Shown: positions 1 through 11,480, counted from the stretch's first letter. The stretch: 64,000 nt of DNA from Bryum argenteum (GCA_037043015.1 CM073324.1:11491013-11555012), one strand, 5' to 3'. The notes: generated from the sequence alone by a model not told the origin. Numbers and translations: made by a program.

Positions 1-1959
1 CCAGGAAGGTGAACGGGTAAACGACAAATACTATGACTCTTATTGTTAGTTTCAAAACCAAAAAGTCTCCAACATGCTTCTTGGGCAGCCACATAACGAC
101 CTTCCAAGAAATCTTTAATCTCATCTACAACTTCATCTGTTTCTACAATACCACGATCTGGACCTTTAAAAATATACTTGTGGAGGTATTTGATTGTTTT
201 TACCGAACTACAAATTTCCACATTAATGTGACAATTAAATCGACCTATCAAATATGGATTGTATGGTACAACCCATCGATTGTCTAAGCGAACGATTTGT
301 CCATGTACACGTTTCTCGACATATCGACCTTGGTTTCGACGACGGTATAAAACATGACCATCACCATCTACCTCAGTAGTATCTTGAACTTGCATAGGAT
401 AGTTTTTTGTACATCTACTATTGTCTTCCATGCATGGACAATTGGGATTGTCCAAACCACAAGGTCCATGCATCATATGTTTGACAACTGCGGCATACAA
501 TTGAGGTTGTCTATCTAAATCGGGAATCTCAAAGACATACTATTCTATCTATAAGGTGACAAATATTGACCTTGTCTTTTAACCAAAGAAGAATGTGTGC
601 ATGAGGAAGACCACGTTTTTGAAACTCAATAGTGTAACAAAAAGCAATTGTCTCTCCCATGACATTCTTCTTGGTAATCTCATCCATCAAAGTTTTTAAT
701 TTAAGTTCAAAAACACGTACAACAACATCCGGACGATCCGGGAGGACTTTGACCTGGTTCAAGCTCATTAAGAATCTCGGCCAGGTCGGATTACACGTCA
801 TTGTCACAAACAAATCGGGTTTTCCTAAAACTCTAACCAAAACCATACTATCATGAAAAAGTTTTTGCATGTATCGAGGGGAGCCAATAAATGTTGCGGG
901 TAAGACAATGCGACGCCCAATGCGTGCTCTATTGTCCTCCCGCAAAGCATCTACAATCCCCGATAGCATTCTCGCACGAAGTTCATTTTGATGTTGTCTA
1001 ATGAATAACAAATTTTCATGTTCTACACGTAAATATTGATCTACCACATATTGCTTGGAATAATCTACCACCCTATGTAGTAGTACATTAGATTCCGGCC
1101 GCTTTTGAAGCAAATATTGGACATATGACTTTAAAGTCACTCCGGTTTGCTTTAAAAGTCGGTGACCATCCACATTGTCCCTCGAAAAATAACAAAGGAT
1201 AGGATAAAGCATCGTCTGTTGGGTGAATTTCTTTTATTCGTAGTAAATTTCCACCGTGTTGGTGAAGAATAATATCTCTACCTAAATTCATGTCTTTGTT
1301 CGTCAAGAACAATAGCAAAGAACTTCGGAACTACTTGGCGATTATATCGACGGGGATGTTCTCGAAGGAACTTCACCGGAGATACGAAGTCCCATGTTTG
1401 ATCCCCTTTGAAGAACATCACGCGAAGACTTAAAACCTCGAACTAATGCATTTACGGATTCTAAAACTTCTTGAATGTTATTAAGAGTATCACGATGAAG
1501 ATCATCAAAAATCTCCATACGACGATTCGTTTGTAAACCATCATCCAAGAAATAAATTTGTGCAAATTTAGCACCTTGGTCTAAATCGGGTTGTAAATTT
1601 CCAATGTGGTGGCATAATTCTCCGTTTACACGAAAAGTATATACCCCTCTACCTTCAACTTGGCTAGATTGAAACTTACTTCTCATACTCGTAAATGCAA
1701 AAGCTTGATTATACTTTCGAATATATTTAATAAACTCTCGAGATTTAGGTGTAGTGCCCATATAAAGCTCATTGAGCATTGGATGGACAATTGGGTGATT
1801 AACATGTTCATTGGCAATTTTGCCATTGTAACAACAAATGGTATTTTTTTCTTTTTTAAAACGAAATGCCAAACATTTTGGACATTGGATGCACATTGAT
1901 CCAACACTATCAACATTGACATCTAGAAAATTATCAATGGTAGACAAAGCACGTGCCAT
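1..1959 (-). pseudogene. Helitron Rep/helicase, N-terminal part, frameshifted and running off the left edge
   Basis: Rolling-circle transposon protein of the Helitron_like_N family. It reads right to left from a Met at 1959 with a CxxC zinc-like start (MCIQCPKCLAF), then the typical 'EIHPTDDALSYPLLF' stretch near 1200. The HUH nuclease motif RGLPHAHILLWL lies near 590, KHMMHGPCG near 480, and the paired-tyrosine motif KYLHKYIFKG near 170. The frame changes at about 1330, 1180 and 530, so no single ORF spans it; the helicase half would lie left of the window. The motifs are seen directly and their assignment to Helitron Rep is established family knowledge. The multiple frameshifts indicate a dead copy. 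The element 5' end should lie to the right of 1959, but I could not fix a TC boundary. Confidence 0.9.
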
Positions 1960-1984
1960 TGTCTAAAAGACAATAAAAAAGTAG

Positions 1985-2180
1985 GATTTATGATAGGATG
2001 ATGAAGATCCTATCATAAATCATATAAAGTCTACAAAATTTCAACGAAGGTTATCAAAAATATAAGATTTAATATAGGATAACAAAGATCCTATTCTAAA
2101 CCCTCAGAAATCCAACAAAGATTTCAAAAATTATTATAAAGTAGGATTTAGTGTAGGAAAAAAATCCTACTATAAATCCT
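1985..2180. repeat. Three consecutive related hairpins upstream of the Helitron ORF
   Basis: Three stem-loops with similar arms follow each other. The first (1985-1998 / 2008-2021) is a perfect 14-bp stem, GATTTATGATAGGA with its complement, around a 9-nt loop. The second (2066-2079 / 2089-2102) has the same architecture with a few mismatches. The third (2143-2158 / 2165-2180) has 16-bp arms with two mismatches and a 6-nt A loop. Spacing is about 80 bp. They lie just upstream of the Rep start codon at 1959. Confidence 0.8.
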
Positions 2181-2250
2181 AATTTCAATCTTTTTAAAAT
2201 CACAAGAGTAAAGTCAATGATAATACCTTTTAGACTTGTGCTCCAAGAGA

Positions 2251-2335
2251 TTCCACTCCAAGAAGTTTACCACCACTTGTTCCACTCCAAGAAGTTTACC
2301 ACCACTTGCTCCACTCCAAGAAGTTTACCTCCAAT
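2251..2335. repeat. 29-bp tandem repeat, about three copies
   Basis: The unit TCCACTCCAAGAAGTTTACC plus CACCACTTG is repeated almost perfectly three times (from 2251, 2280 and 2309), the last copy truncated. It is followed by an A-rich low-complexity tract (about 2365-2475). No coding potential is seen. Confidence 0.85.
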
Positions 2336-2492
2336 GCACTGTGCTTCACGAATCATTCATTCCATAAAAATAAAAAATTTAGGTTAAAAAAAATTTTTTA
2401 AAAAAAATAAAAAAAATAAAAAATTTAAAAAAAAATAAAAAATAAAAAAACAAAAAACAAAAAACAAAAAACAGGAACATCAATCGGCACAA

Positions 2493-2685
2493 TTCTGCGT
2501 TTCACAGAACTGCGCCCGCGCGAACAAACCGTGCGCGCAACTGCGCGCAGTCGCGCGGTTCTGCGCGAACTGCGCAATTCACGCAGAACCACGCGACTGC
2601 GCGCAGTTGCGCGCGCGGTTCGTTCGCGCGGGCGCAATTTTGTGAAACGCAGAACTGCGCCAGCTGCTGTCTCGCGCAGCAGCTG
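2493..2685. repeat. GC-rich 73-bp inverted repeat (fold-back) plus a second hairpin
   Basis: The left arm 2493-2565 and right arm 2582-2654 are reverse complements over 73 bp with only about five mismatches, separated by 16 nt. The arms consist largely of GCGC/TGCGCG steps and contrast sharply with the A-rich DNA on the left. A second perfect 9-bp hairpin, CAGCTGCTG (2661-2669) with CAGCAGCTG (2677-2685), follows directly. ORFs across it are by-products of the repeat. It could be the end of a fold-back or Helitron-related element; function unknown. Confidence 0.85.
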
Positions 2686-2689
2686 AACT

Positions 2690-3245
2690 TCAATTTGTGA
2701 AATTTCAACTTCAAAACTTGCAATCTCACCTCAAAACTCGCAATTTCAACTTGAAAACTTGCAATTTCAATCTCCACAACTTGAACTTGCAATTTTGCAA
2801 CTCCAAGTTTGTAAATTCCAACTTCCAAGATCACAACCTCACAACTTCACAACTTCACAATTTCACAATTTGTCATAAATCTTCAAGTGTTGAACTCAAA
2901 TGTGTCAAAAAAGTTTGCAATGTGTTGTGTGTAAGCTCGAATTGCAACATACAAGTGCATTTTCACAAACCCACAAACTCAACGTTCAAAAACACTGTGG
3001 AAAAGTAAAAGTACAGTTAAGAAGTAAACATAGAAGTAAAAAGTAACATAAAATGTAAAAGGTAACAGTAATAGTAAAAGTAAAGTAAAAGTAAATCAAA
3101 ATATAAAGTAAATATAAAGTAAAAGGTAAAGTAAAAGGTAAAGTAAAAGGTAAAGTAAAAGGTAAAGTAAAAGGTAAAGTAAAAGGTAAAGTAAAAGATA
3201 AAGTAAAAGATAACGTAAAAGATAAAGTTAAAGTTAAAGTAAACG
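2690..3245. repeat. Simple-sequence tract: CAATTTCAACTT-like repeats, then a GTAAAAGGTAAA array
   Basis: 2690-2870 is made of degenerate copies of AACTTGCAATTTCAA-type words. 2870-3000 is unremarkable. 3000-3245 is built of GTAAAA words that become a regular 12-bp array, GTAAAAGGTAAA, at about 3117-3240 (roughly ten units, the last ones diverged). There are no genes. Confidence 0.8.
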
Positions 3246-3501
3246 TCCAGCTGGGTGTTATGATTTTAGTAGTATGATGATTGCACTTTGTACTTTTACA
3301 AAGTGTGACGAGGTTGGGTGAACAAGATGTGTAGTCATTATCAACTGTGAGTAAGACTATATACTATCTCCTGAAACACTAACACATCATTCTCTTAGAG
3401 GATGGACTTACAAACCACATTGATGTGCGTTGTATCCTAGTGACAATAACTATCAAACTCTTGTGGGAACTGATCCTTGTATACATGGTGATAATGATAA
3501 T

Positions 3502-3610
3502 GATAGAAACTCCGGTCCTTTTTCAGGGCCGGCGTGATTAGAGTGTCTATTCGTCAAGCCAGTGTCCTAATGCCCACCGGACAAGAGGACTCTGGTACAA
3601 GACTACTCAC
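3502..3610 (-). repeat. Partial copy (3' part) of the tRNA-derived SINE
   Basis: This stretch matches, in reverse orientation, the 3' half of the SINE at 10985-11262. Both share the tail motif GATAGAAACTCCGGTCC, then a GGCTGGCGTGA-like block, GTGTCYATTCGT and the ACAAG...TACTAC segment. The tRNA-like head is missing or too diverged to see. Confidence 0.6.
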
Positions 3611-3666
3611 CCCTCCTTGTATACATATTCAAAAATACTACGGATATCAAAGTCTTCAACCCTTGA

Positions 3667-3891
3667 CCCCTAAAGGTCTGAGCGTGCCATGGCGACCAGT
3701 GGAGTACGGTGTATTTTGGTTGTATTTGGAGTGAATGCACACCTTTAATGGGTTTGAGTTCAAAGAAGAAGTTGACATTTGAATTAATGCGGTTCTAGTG
3801 AGCTATTACGATTTCAGTTTAGAGTTTCTTGTTGGTAGCAAATCCTAATTATACGACAGCGTACATACTATCCCCAAGGGACTTTCAAGGG
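3667..3891. mobile_element. Candidate 225-bp piggyBac-type MITE
   Basis: The left end begins CCCCTAAAGGTCTGAG after TTGA (3663-3666). The right end reads GGGACTTTCAAGGG followed by TTAA (3892-3895). The terminal repeats are related to the CCCCTAAAGGTCC ends of the clean element at 50271-50530 but are diverged, and the flanking tetranucleotides differ by one base, so this is a weaker call. Confidence 0.45.
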
Positions 3892-3899
3892 TTAAATGA

Positions 3900-4270
3900 G
3901 CCAAAGCTTAAATTTTAAAAAGCCATAACTTTTCCATACATAGTCTGTTTGTGACAAAATCACTTGCCATAGGTCCCACATCAAGTATGGTTTGTGTGAT
4001 AGAAACTCCAAAACCATCTCACATAGTTTGTTTATATGACATGCATTTTAACGAAGGCGGCTCTAGTATCACAGTTTTTTAACATGGAACATATTTTTCT
4101 ATTGCAAATCAATTATGCAAAACTAAATTATTAATTTTTCATTAGTTTTTCTCACGATCCTTTGGATCAGATATCTCTTAGTAGTCTTGATCAAGAAGTC
4201 TATTACAACATTCTACGATGGGGATAAAAAATAGCTTACTTTCAATTTCATCTGCAAAATTAATTATTAA
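3900..4270. repeat. Dispersed repeat family B (about 300-bp unit), one copy
   Basis: This shares blocks with 13490-14045, 28205-29330 and, in reverse, about 63190-63540. The blocks are a CATAACTTTTCCAT-like start, 'GGTAGAAA' followed by a cold-spot, TGACATGCATTTTARYGAAGG, a TTTTNCCATTGCA stretch and a TTTTTCATNAC segment. No coding capacity. Confidence 0.6.
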
Positions 4271-6446
4271 AAATTTTATTTTTTCCAAAAACACCTGGAA
4301 CCCTTTTTCCGCGAACATCCTACTTGCTCAAAAAATCATGCATGAAGATTGAGAGCAGCACAATTGGGCATCAATGCTGGGTACATCACAACTGGATTGA
4401 TTGTGAGGGCAAACAAGATTGCATCCCAATCGTGGCCGCCCAGGTGTATTCCAACTCATGCAACGTGAGCCGTATCATGATTGGCCATACAATGCACCAT
4501 CCGTATACCCATCCATTTTATTGATATGACTTGTATGAGGGATTGATCAAGGAGAGTCTTTATACTACACAGCAATATTTTTAACTAGCAAAATAACTAA
4601 CCTCAAGATATTCGTAGGAAAGTTCTTACATTGTTAAATCACAATTGTATTTTGGAAAGTGGAGGTATGCTTAAAATGGTTGGACACCTCTGAAGCACAT
4701 AGAAGCCTAGGTTACTAGATCATACGGTATCAGTTCTCAAATAATGTCTTGAAATGAAAATATTCAGCTTGAATCTAAAAAGAGCCTGTTTTGTAGGCCT
4801 GTTTTGGAGTCAAACTGATCCTATCAATCGATTCTATATTAACTGGTAATCGGGCCTCAGTCTGCATTACGGGTTAACTGGGCATGTCTCTCCTTGCAAT
4901 CTATGGTACTTCCCGCACTTGATTTTGTTGATGCCAACCGTGACCAAGGGCTATGGAATCTAATACAGGAAATTACTCTGTAGAAAATCATTTCTTCAAG
5001 AACAAACCATACTTCTGTATCACAATATCGGAGATGACACTTCTGCCCGATGAACTGGTTCATTTAGCTTGTAAGAAGCGATTTGAACATTCAAAACTGG
5101 GAAACAAAAACAAGCAGACAGAGAGCGTGTGCAACTCACGGATTGTGTGTGCAGGGAGACAAAAAGATGTCAGTCAACCATGAGCTTTATTAGAAAGAGC
5201 ATCTGCTGTTGCGTGAGACAACGGTCGTCATCCACTATGTCCGCCTACAACCTAGTTACACCAACAAAGCTACGCTTTTGGTCTATTCAGAGACTCTGCC
5301 TTCTTCGTGATCTGCTGCAGCAAAGGTTTCACTGAAGCACAGTGCGACGACTTGTTCTCGCAACCGTCACAGCATTTCTGCAGATTCAGTATTGCTTGAA
5401 GACACCTGTGGATAAATCAGCAGCTTTTAGTAACTCGTCATGCAATACGCAACTACGTTGTGAAACAATTGGATACACACAACAGTATATGCCTTGATAA
5501 ACTTCATGTACAAGCTGTAATCGGTATGTGAAAACTCCTGCTACGATGACTCAAATCTATTAGTCGATCCACTTTACCGAATCATCGAATAGCTGATTCT
5601 GGATTACAAAGATGAAAAAACAAGACTCCAATACATTCAGGTGATTACATGGGGGCAAGCTCTGATAGAGAACTATATAAGACGTATGATTAAGACATTA
5701 CTAGGTTTTATATACTAACACCATGGCTTAAGGGTTAGTGTCCTACTTTTGGAAAAACCATAACATTCATGATTGGGGACTCATGCTGCACCGGGGACCA
5801 CCCCCTCGTGTGATCACACTCGAAGAGAATCATACGGTATGAACGGGAGGTGTTTCTTGTGCAACATTCTAGCCCATGATTGTAAGTAGAGTACCTTTCT
5901 AACATTCAGAAATTATACTGAACATTCTATATTGCTGAATGAAAAACTGTAATCCACAGGATGAGCATTCATGCATCGTTCGATTTCAGCTCAAGCGTCA
6001 CTGCTTTGCAACAAGCGTGTGAATTTACGTGGACAGTCGAGTGAAGGCTTAAAACAAAGCTACGACCCCGATTTTAGTATGAAGTTTCCTCAAGAAACCT
6101 GCCGTCCGCAGACCGAATTACCGAATTCCAGAAACCCCGAGCATCAGAGCGCAAACCGGTTGAGGAAAACTCTACGCCCTCATGAACTAAAAGAATTGAC
6201 TTCATAACGAAAACCACGCCATCTCTGAAATCCAAAAGACGCCCCAAACCCTAAAGCAACGAAGCAGGCGGATACCTTTCGGGATTGAACGCGTTCTTCG
6301 TCAAGCACGCCTGAATATCGCACGCCTGCTGCTTGCATGGTTCCTTGACGATAGGCATCGCCACCAGACCTAAAGTATCAAATAAACCTGTACGTAAAAA
6401 CTTCACCAAAGGTTCTTTTACAATCCTGCAGGAACTAAACTCCAAC
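4271..6446. other. Intergenic, no supported gene
   Basis: Short ORFs here are unrecognisable and interrupted, with no splice-consistent coding signal found. One isolated piggyBac-like terminus lies at 5734: reading leftward from a TTAG/CTAA it starts CCCTTAAGCCATGG. The right part (about 5950-6446) probably contains the 3' flank of the SMAP1-like gene. I see nothing else. Confidence 0.5.
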
Positions 6447-6638
6447 TTAAGCCAAATCGGTGTCGTCAAAGTCGTCCTCGAAGTCGTTGAAGAAATCGGC
6501 GTCCGAGGGCTTATGGTCGACCGCCGCGTCGCCTAGCAGCTCCAGCGCATCACCGTCCACGTCCACATCCATAGCCACGCCTGTCACTCCGTCATCCAGG
6601 TCCGGCAAGAACAGTCCTGCTCCGGGAAATGCCTTCAT
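6447..6638 (-). CDS. SMAP1: SMAP1-like small acidic protein
   Basis: A single-exon 63-residue acidic protein. Its last 17 residues, roughly DADFFNDFEDDFDDTDL, are the F/D-rich C-terminal signature of plant SMAP1/SMAP2, preceded by the characteristic MDVD stretch. Arabidopsis SMAP1 has a similar length. SMAP1 is known to act in auxin (2,4-D) responses and to associate with the COP9 signalosome; that role is transferred from the family. The protein has no signal peptide or membrane segment. The ORF on the opposite strand over the same bases is a shadow. The gene is intronless over its coding part. The start Met at 6638 gives the expected length. Confidence 0.85.
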   Translation of the reverse strand: MKAFPGAGLFLPDLDDGVTGVAMDVDVDGDALELLGDAAVDHKPSDADFFNDFEDDFDDTDLA

Positions 6639-7884
6639 GCTTGACGATGCCGTGGTCTATCGCTCCCGCACTCACAAGTGTCGAACCTCTCAGGCTCCTC
6701 GCACTCACACATAAAAATTCTATGAAACCCTAAAACCCACAATTCGGAATGCTAGCAATACTTCTGGTAATCATATACTGCGGCGCAGAACCCGCTCAGC
6801 CTCCTCGGAAAGACCGCAGAAGCAACCGATAACCGGTCGCTGGGCGCTGGCTATGGCGGCGAGGACCCCGAAAAGATTGGCTATGGCAGACCGATCGTCC
6901 TTCGACGTTGCTTATCGTTCGTCGATACTTTCCTCGTGAATGCAAATTTAACCTCTAAAGTTCTTTTTGATCTGAATCATGTTTTGTGGCTTTTGGGCAA
7001 CTTATTTAAAGCATTACTTAAATATTTTAATCTTTTACTTTAAGTAAACAACATGAGGGAATAGGAGGACATATAGTCAAAGTCTTCTGGTTGTAACATT
7101 TGTGTTTGGCTCAATCTGAAAATTTGGACTTTTAGACCAAACTTCGGTCACTTCAAGCAAGAGTGAGAGCCAATGACAAATTATATGTAAAGTGAAGAAT
7201 TTTAGAGAGTTTCCAAAAATATGAATTTTTTGAAGACAAAAAATAGACTGAAGTTAAAGATTTTTGTAAGATGTTGACACAAAGTACAAAGTCAAGCATT
7301 GTGGCTCAATGGTGGTAGTCACTTAAAACCTTTTAGAAAAAAAGTTACATATTTTGAACTATTATCACATAATCTATCATTCAAGGCATTCAAGGCAGGT
7401 AGTTTATTTGGTGAGGCACCGCATAAGGTGTCGTTGGACCATAAGTTGGACGCGAATTTTTAGGTAGGGTTGAAGGCAACAATCGGATCGCAATTCGAGG
7501 TAAACGATAAATGATAACGAGGGTAAGTCCAGTAACAACTAATGCTACAAGTATCAATTTGATAATTCAATTTGGAGAATTCTCCAAACCTGATAATCAA
7601 TTTCTACACGCCACTAACTCAACAAAGAGAGTCATGCAAAAGAAGAATGCAGGCAGCATATTGGTCCCTTCCATTACCGAATCAAACTCTCCGTAGCCAG
7701 AGCCAGTTGGTCCTGGCATGATTACAAGAAACTCAAGCAGTGCTGTCCTAAGCAAGCCGTCTTTGATAGAAAACAGACCTTAGCCTTCCACCATCTCGCA
7801 AATGCAATGGTAGTAGTAGTGCCACTTTCAATTGAAATAATCAATGACTATGCGGTGAGAAAATTGGAATCTATCACCCTCTCA
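6639..7884. other. Intergenic between SMAP1-like and mS41 genes
   Basis: This contains the presumed promoter of the SMAP1-like gene (upstream, from 6639) and the 3' flank of the mS41 gene. It is AT-rich from about 6950. No gene, RNA or complete repeat element recognised. Confidence 0.5.
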
Positions 7885-9233
7885 TTACTTGATACTCATT
7901 CTAGGCGTCCAGATACCTTGCCGATACTTCTCTGTGTATCGCAGTATCATCTTCCTCTGCAAACATCAACCTTGTGTCAGTGCCAGATCAAAAAGAATCC
8001 CAAAGCTCCATTCGTTGCGGTACTATGAGTCCCAGTTACAAAACTGATGTGGTCGTAGATTGCATAATGTTGGTCCTTCTTTGTACTTACTTAGCACTAA
8101 GAATTCTCGATATGAAGATGAGCAACCAAGTGCAGTGAACCAGCATACGATTGAAAAAGGAAGGACATACATAACATGTTCTTCAATTACCTCTGGATTC
8201 GTTTTCCAATGGTTCAGAATAGAAGGATAATCTCTAGGTTATAAACTGACGATGCTCAAGAACACCAAGTACGTGTAAAGAAAGATCATGACCTGTTTGC
8301 AGGGAACTCCCAACTTCTTCAACCTGCTACTCCTTGTTTGTAACAAAGAAGGCACCCCAACAATCGCTTGAGAGACTTTGTCAGCATGTGCCTCGACGCC
8401 CTTAATAGATTTGATAAACTCCTGAACTCCAATCTCACCTGTAGTAGTGAAACAAAAATAAAAAATGGGGTCAACAATCAATGTGGAGCAGCCGGATAAA
8501 CTAAAGAGACCCAGACCAAGACCAAGACCAGCTTGACTCACAACCTCATAGCAAAATAGGAAAAAAACAACACTGCACCACCACGCAGCTTGTCAACACA
8601 ACACTTGGTCAATACTTAATTATCAGTATGAATCAAAATGATTGACATCCAACTTTCAGTATATCTATGAAGCGTTTGTAACGTAGATTTACTCCTTATG
8701 TATTATAGAGCTTCACATTGCACAACCCTTAAACCCTAATTCAGATTGCAACCCCACCCCAAACCCCTGGCGATTCAAAAGCTTGCAACAGAACTGTTGC
8801 ACAAAACAACACTAGGTTCACATCAGTCAGCTCTCCACGTAAATCCTTAATTATCAGTATCAATCTAATTTATTAACGTCCAACTTAGAGGATTAACGTC
8901 CAATGTAGATTCACTTTTGGGTAAGATGGAGCTCCATATTGCAGAACGCCTAAGCCCTAATTCAGATTGCAACCCAACCCTAAACCACAGCAGAAGACCT
9001 CCATTGTAGCCCGAACCCCATCGCAAGCTTCACGAGCAAATGAGATTGCCAAAACTCGAAATCGGAATTTTCGAGAGAAATTGGCAGGGACGTGATGCGT
9101 GATGGGGTATACCAGAGGAGGCAGGCGCCGATGCAGCGGCGGAAGGGGTGGAGGAGGCAGCAGCGGTGGAGCTGTAGAGGCGGGAGAAGAGCGACGCGCC
9201 CAGCCTGCGCGAGGCCACGGTAGTCATGGCCAT
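7885..9233 (-). CDS. Mitochondrial small ribosomal subunit protein mS41 (IGR-motif protein)
   Basis: Three exons on the minus strand: 9113-9233, 8293-8438, 7885-7956. Phases close and give 112 residues. Exon 1 encodes an Arg/Ser/Ala-rich mitochondrial presequence (MAMTTVASRRLGASLFSRLY). Exons 2-3 encode the IGR motif domain: GEIGVQEFIKSIKGVEAHADK, then LLQTRSSRLKKLGVPCKQ, then RKMILRYTEKYRQGIW. The last matches the plant 'RKLILKYTHKYRLGLW' ending of IGR-motif proteins (mS41/FYV4 family), which bind mitoribosomal rRNA. The usual 'GIGRG' is SIKG here, a small deviation. The start was chosen at 9233 because the upstream frame gives no better Met and this one starts the presequence. Introns are 674 and 336 nt with GT-AG ends. 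Confidence 0.85.
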
Positions 9234-10244
9234 TGCGGCTGCGGTCCGATCCACGCCAATGCAGCAGCAGCTAGCAGTGCGATGGAGGCGTTGAAGATGG
9301 CGATGGCTGCAAAAGGAAGAAGCTCGACAGGCCTCCCTGTGCAAAACCTCGACGCCGGGGACGACGATGAGTGTAAGTTACTAGTGTGATAAAGCGATCA
9401 TCGATCAATCAGTCTGCCTTACTAAACATGCTTATTTGAGTGTTAGTGCGAGTTTACTGGGTTTAACTCGAGCTATAATCTCCAATTCTTTCTTCTTTTC
9501 CTCTTTCTTTCCTTGTTTTGTAATGGTCATATCATCGTATGTAAGGAATCAGGTTTTTCTTCAAACAATGTGAAGTTTTTATACATCTAGGTAGTTCAAT
9601 GTCGTTGAGTTAATGAACTTACCAAAATATAAGTCATGGTCATACTTTTTGTCATACATTTTAAGTCTTTGTGGAAAAAAATATATTTGAGGTTTCAAGC
9701 CGATTTCTCACAACGATGCTTGCTTTGTTGCCTCCTCTACTTTTTGAATTGACTAAAAACAACCTTTGTATCTAATTTGGGCAATATAATCATGCAAATG
9801 GAGTGACAAATTAGCTTAAGATTTGTAGCAGTCACGTACAAGATTATGTAGTTGATATTATAAAACAATAAAAAAGATTATACAGATTTTGATAACTTCA
9901 AGGTGTATTTTTTGACACTTTTGGACTTTCATGAGGTCAAAACAACGCGAAACATTAGGGATCGATGTAAACATGGCGGCCCTAATCAAGGGGCATGATA
10001 TTTGCTCTTATAGTCAATAGCCTTACAACATTACTCTCATTCAAATTGCAATATGTACTCATAAGAAATCCAAGAAGAGCTAACTATGTTGACCCCTTGA
10101 TATACCAAACTATAGTGTAAACATTAGATTTTTATATATTTGACAAAGAGATGCTCAATGAGACCGGTACAAAAGATATGATGTACAATATAACAGGCAA
10201 TATTTATTTTCGTCAAATAGTCACCAAAACATTTTTTAGAAGCA
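9234..10244. other. Intergenic, AT-rich
   Basis: The upstream region of the mS41 gene followed by unique AT-rich DNA. The GC-rich block at 9099-9390 belongs to mS41 exon 1 and its 5' leader. No further feature seen. Confidence 0.5.
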
Positions 10245-11480
10245 AGCGTGCCTTTCAAAGATGGCAGATGAAAGCCCCCACACCTCATCCCTTTCCAACC
10301 ATGGAAAGTGGATTGTGCTAGGAAGATCTCAAGCCGCAAGATCCTAAGAAATCTCCTAACCGTCAGATGGGCTGACCGAGGTGACAAGCAAACGTACTAG
10401 GATGAGGGTACTAGGATGAGGGTAACAAATAATGGATGGGCCGATTGAGGTGACAAGCAAATGTGCTAGGATGAAGGTAACAAATGATGGATGCTAACCT
10501 GGCACACAAGCTAGGGTCTGCTGCACCCGATTTTGGCACCATCTTGCCTAATGTTTATTTTACAATCTTCATGATATGATTCTTGTGATTTTTGCTATGG
10601 CCTTCTAAATTTATTCTAAATTTATTATGAGTTTATTTGCATAGAAGTCATACAAGCATGCATTGATGGGGATGTGTGATTTATTACAATTGGTTTGTTA
10701 CTAGCAATTCAAAGTGAAAGTAATGGAATTTTAAGATCTAATCTAAGTACTAACACACTACAATCCTCCAATTTGTATGACCTCTTGACATCACATTTGA
10801 TCCACATCCATTACAACAAACAATTACAAGATTGTACAATTAAGATTTAAAAATCATAAAAATCATATCACGGAGGCCGTAAAAATGTGGTTTACACAAG
10901 GCAAGATAGTGCCAAAATCGGGGTGCAGCAAGCCCTCGCTTGTATGCCGGGCTCGCATCCATCATTCGCCTGCCTCTATGAAGGCACCACAAGCCTTGGC
11001 TTGGTGGTTGGTGCTTAGGCCCCCAATGAGGAGGTCGTGGGTTCTATTCCCCATGCCGGCATTGTGCTCACCACTATAGTCCACCCAACTATTGTGGGGG
11101 GTCTTTGGACCTTGTTGTATGGGTACCTCAAAGCCCTTTGGGGAGGGAAGTAGTATTGTTCCAATTTTACCTTGTCTGGTGGCCATCGGGATATTAGCAT
11201 TACGAATGGACACTTCATTCACGCCAGCCCCTTAGAAAGGGACCGGAGTTTCTATCTATCTATCTCGCCGCGCTCATTCCAACACGTTCGCTTGTCACCT
11301 CGATCGGCACATCGATCGGCCCAGCCAAAGGTTAAGAGATTTTCTGAAATCCTACGGCTGAGAATTTCTAAGATCCTGCGGCTGCGATTTCCGAGCACAA
11401 CCCACTTTCCGAGGTGGCAAGGGAACGAGACTCCCCAAGCCTCATCAGGTCTGGAGCACCTGGGCAAGCTTCCTCAAGCC
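10245..11480. repeat. Fold-back (inverted-repeat) element, right arm split by a SINE
   Basis: 10245-10560 and 10880-11480 are diverged inverted copies. The outer blocks pair (GAGGTGACAAGC near 10380 with GCTTGTCACCTCG near 11290; AAAGTGGATTGTGCT near 10305 with AGCACAACCCACTTT near 11393). The inner blocks pair (CCCGATTTTGGCACCATCTT near 10530 with AAGATAGTGCCAAAATCGGG near 10904). The right arm is interrupted between about 10980 and 11265 by a SINE that the left arm lacks. The central about 320 bp is AT-rich and itself partly inverted. No transposase is present. Element class unknown. Confidence 0.7.
10985..11262 (+). mobile_element. tRNA-derived SINE, about 280 bp
   Basis: The head resembles a tRNA. 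An A-box-like TTGGCTTGGTGGTTGG (about 10997) is followed 35-40 bp later by a B-box-like GTGGGTTCTATTCCCC (about 11037-11052, consensus GGTTCRANNCC). The body continues CCGGCATTGTGCTCACCACT and ends ACCGGAGTTTCTATCTATCT, i.e. a TATC-repeat tail. A second head copy is at 62070-62175 and a reversed tail copy at 3502-3610. It interrupts the right arm of a fold-back element, which shows it moved. RNA polymerase III promotion is inferred from the boxes. Confidence 0.75.

Noticed and set aside
2425-2834. Overlapping minus-strand ORFs of 70 and 110 codons rich in Arg/Ala
   Set aside because: They are translations of the GC-rich inverted repeat, not genes.
5700-5738. piggyBac-like terminus CCCTTAAGCCATGG at 5734
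   Set aside because: The flank is CTAA/TTAG and no partner end was found, so no element is called.
6460-6714. Ser-rich plus-strand 84-codon ORF
   Set aside because: It is the antisense of the SMAP1-like gene, whose conserved acidic C-terminus is decisive.
9099-9389. Plus-strand Gly/Arg-rich 96-codon ORF
   Set aside because: It is antisense to the mS41 presequence exon and low in complexity.
11025-11060. Possible tRNA gene (GGTTCTATTCC B-box)
   Set aside because: The sequence does not fold into a complete cloverleaf with matching acceptor arms, and the same unit with a common tail recurs elsewhere, so it is a SINE head.
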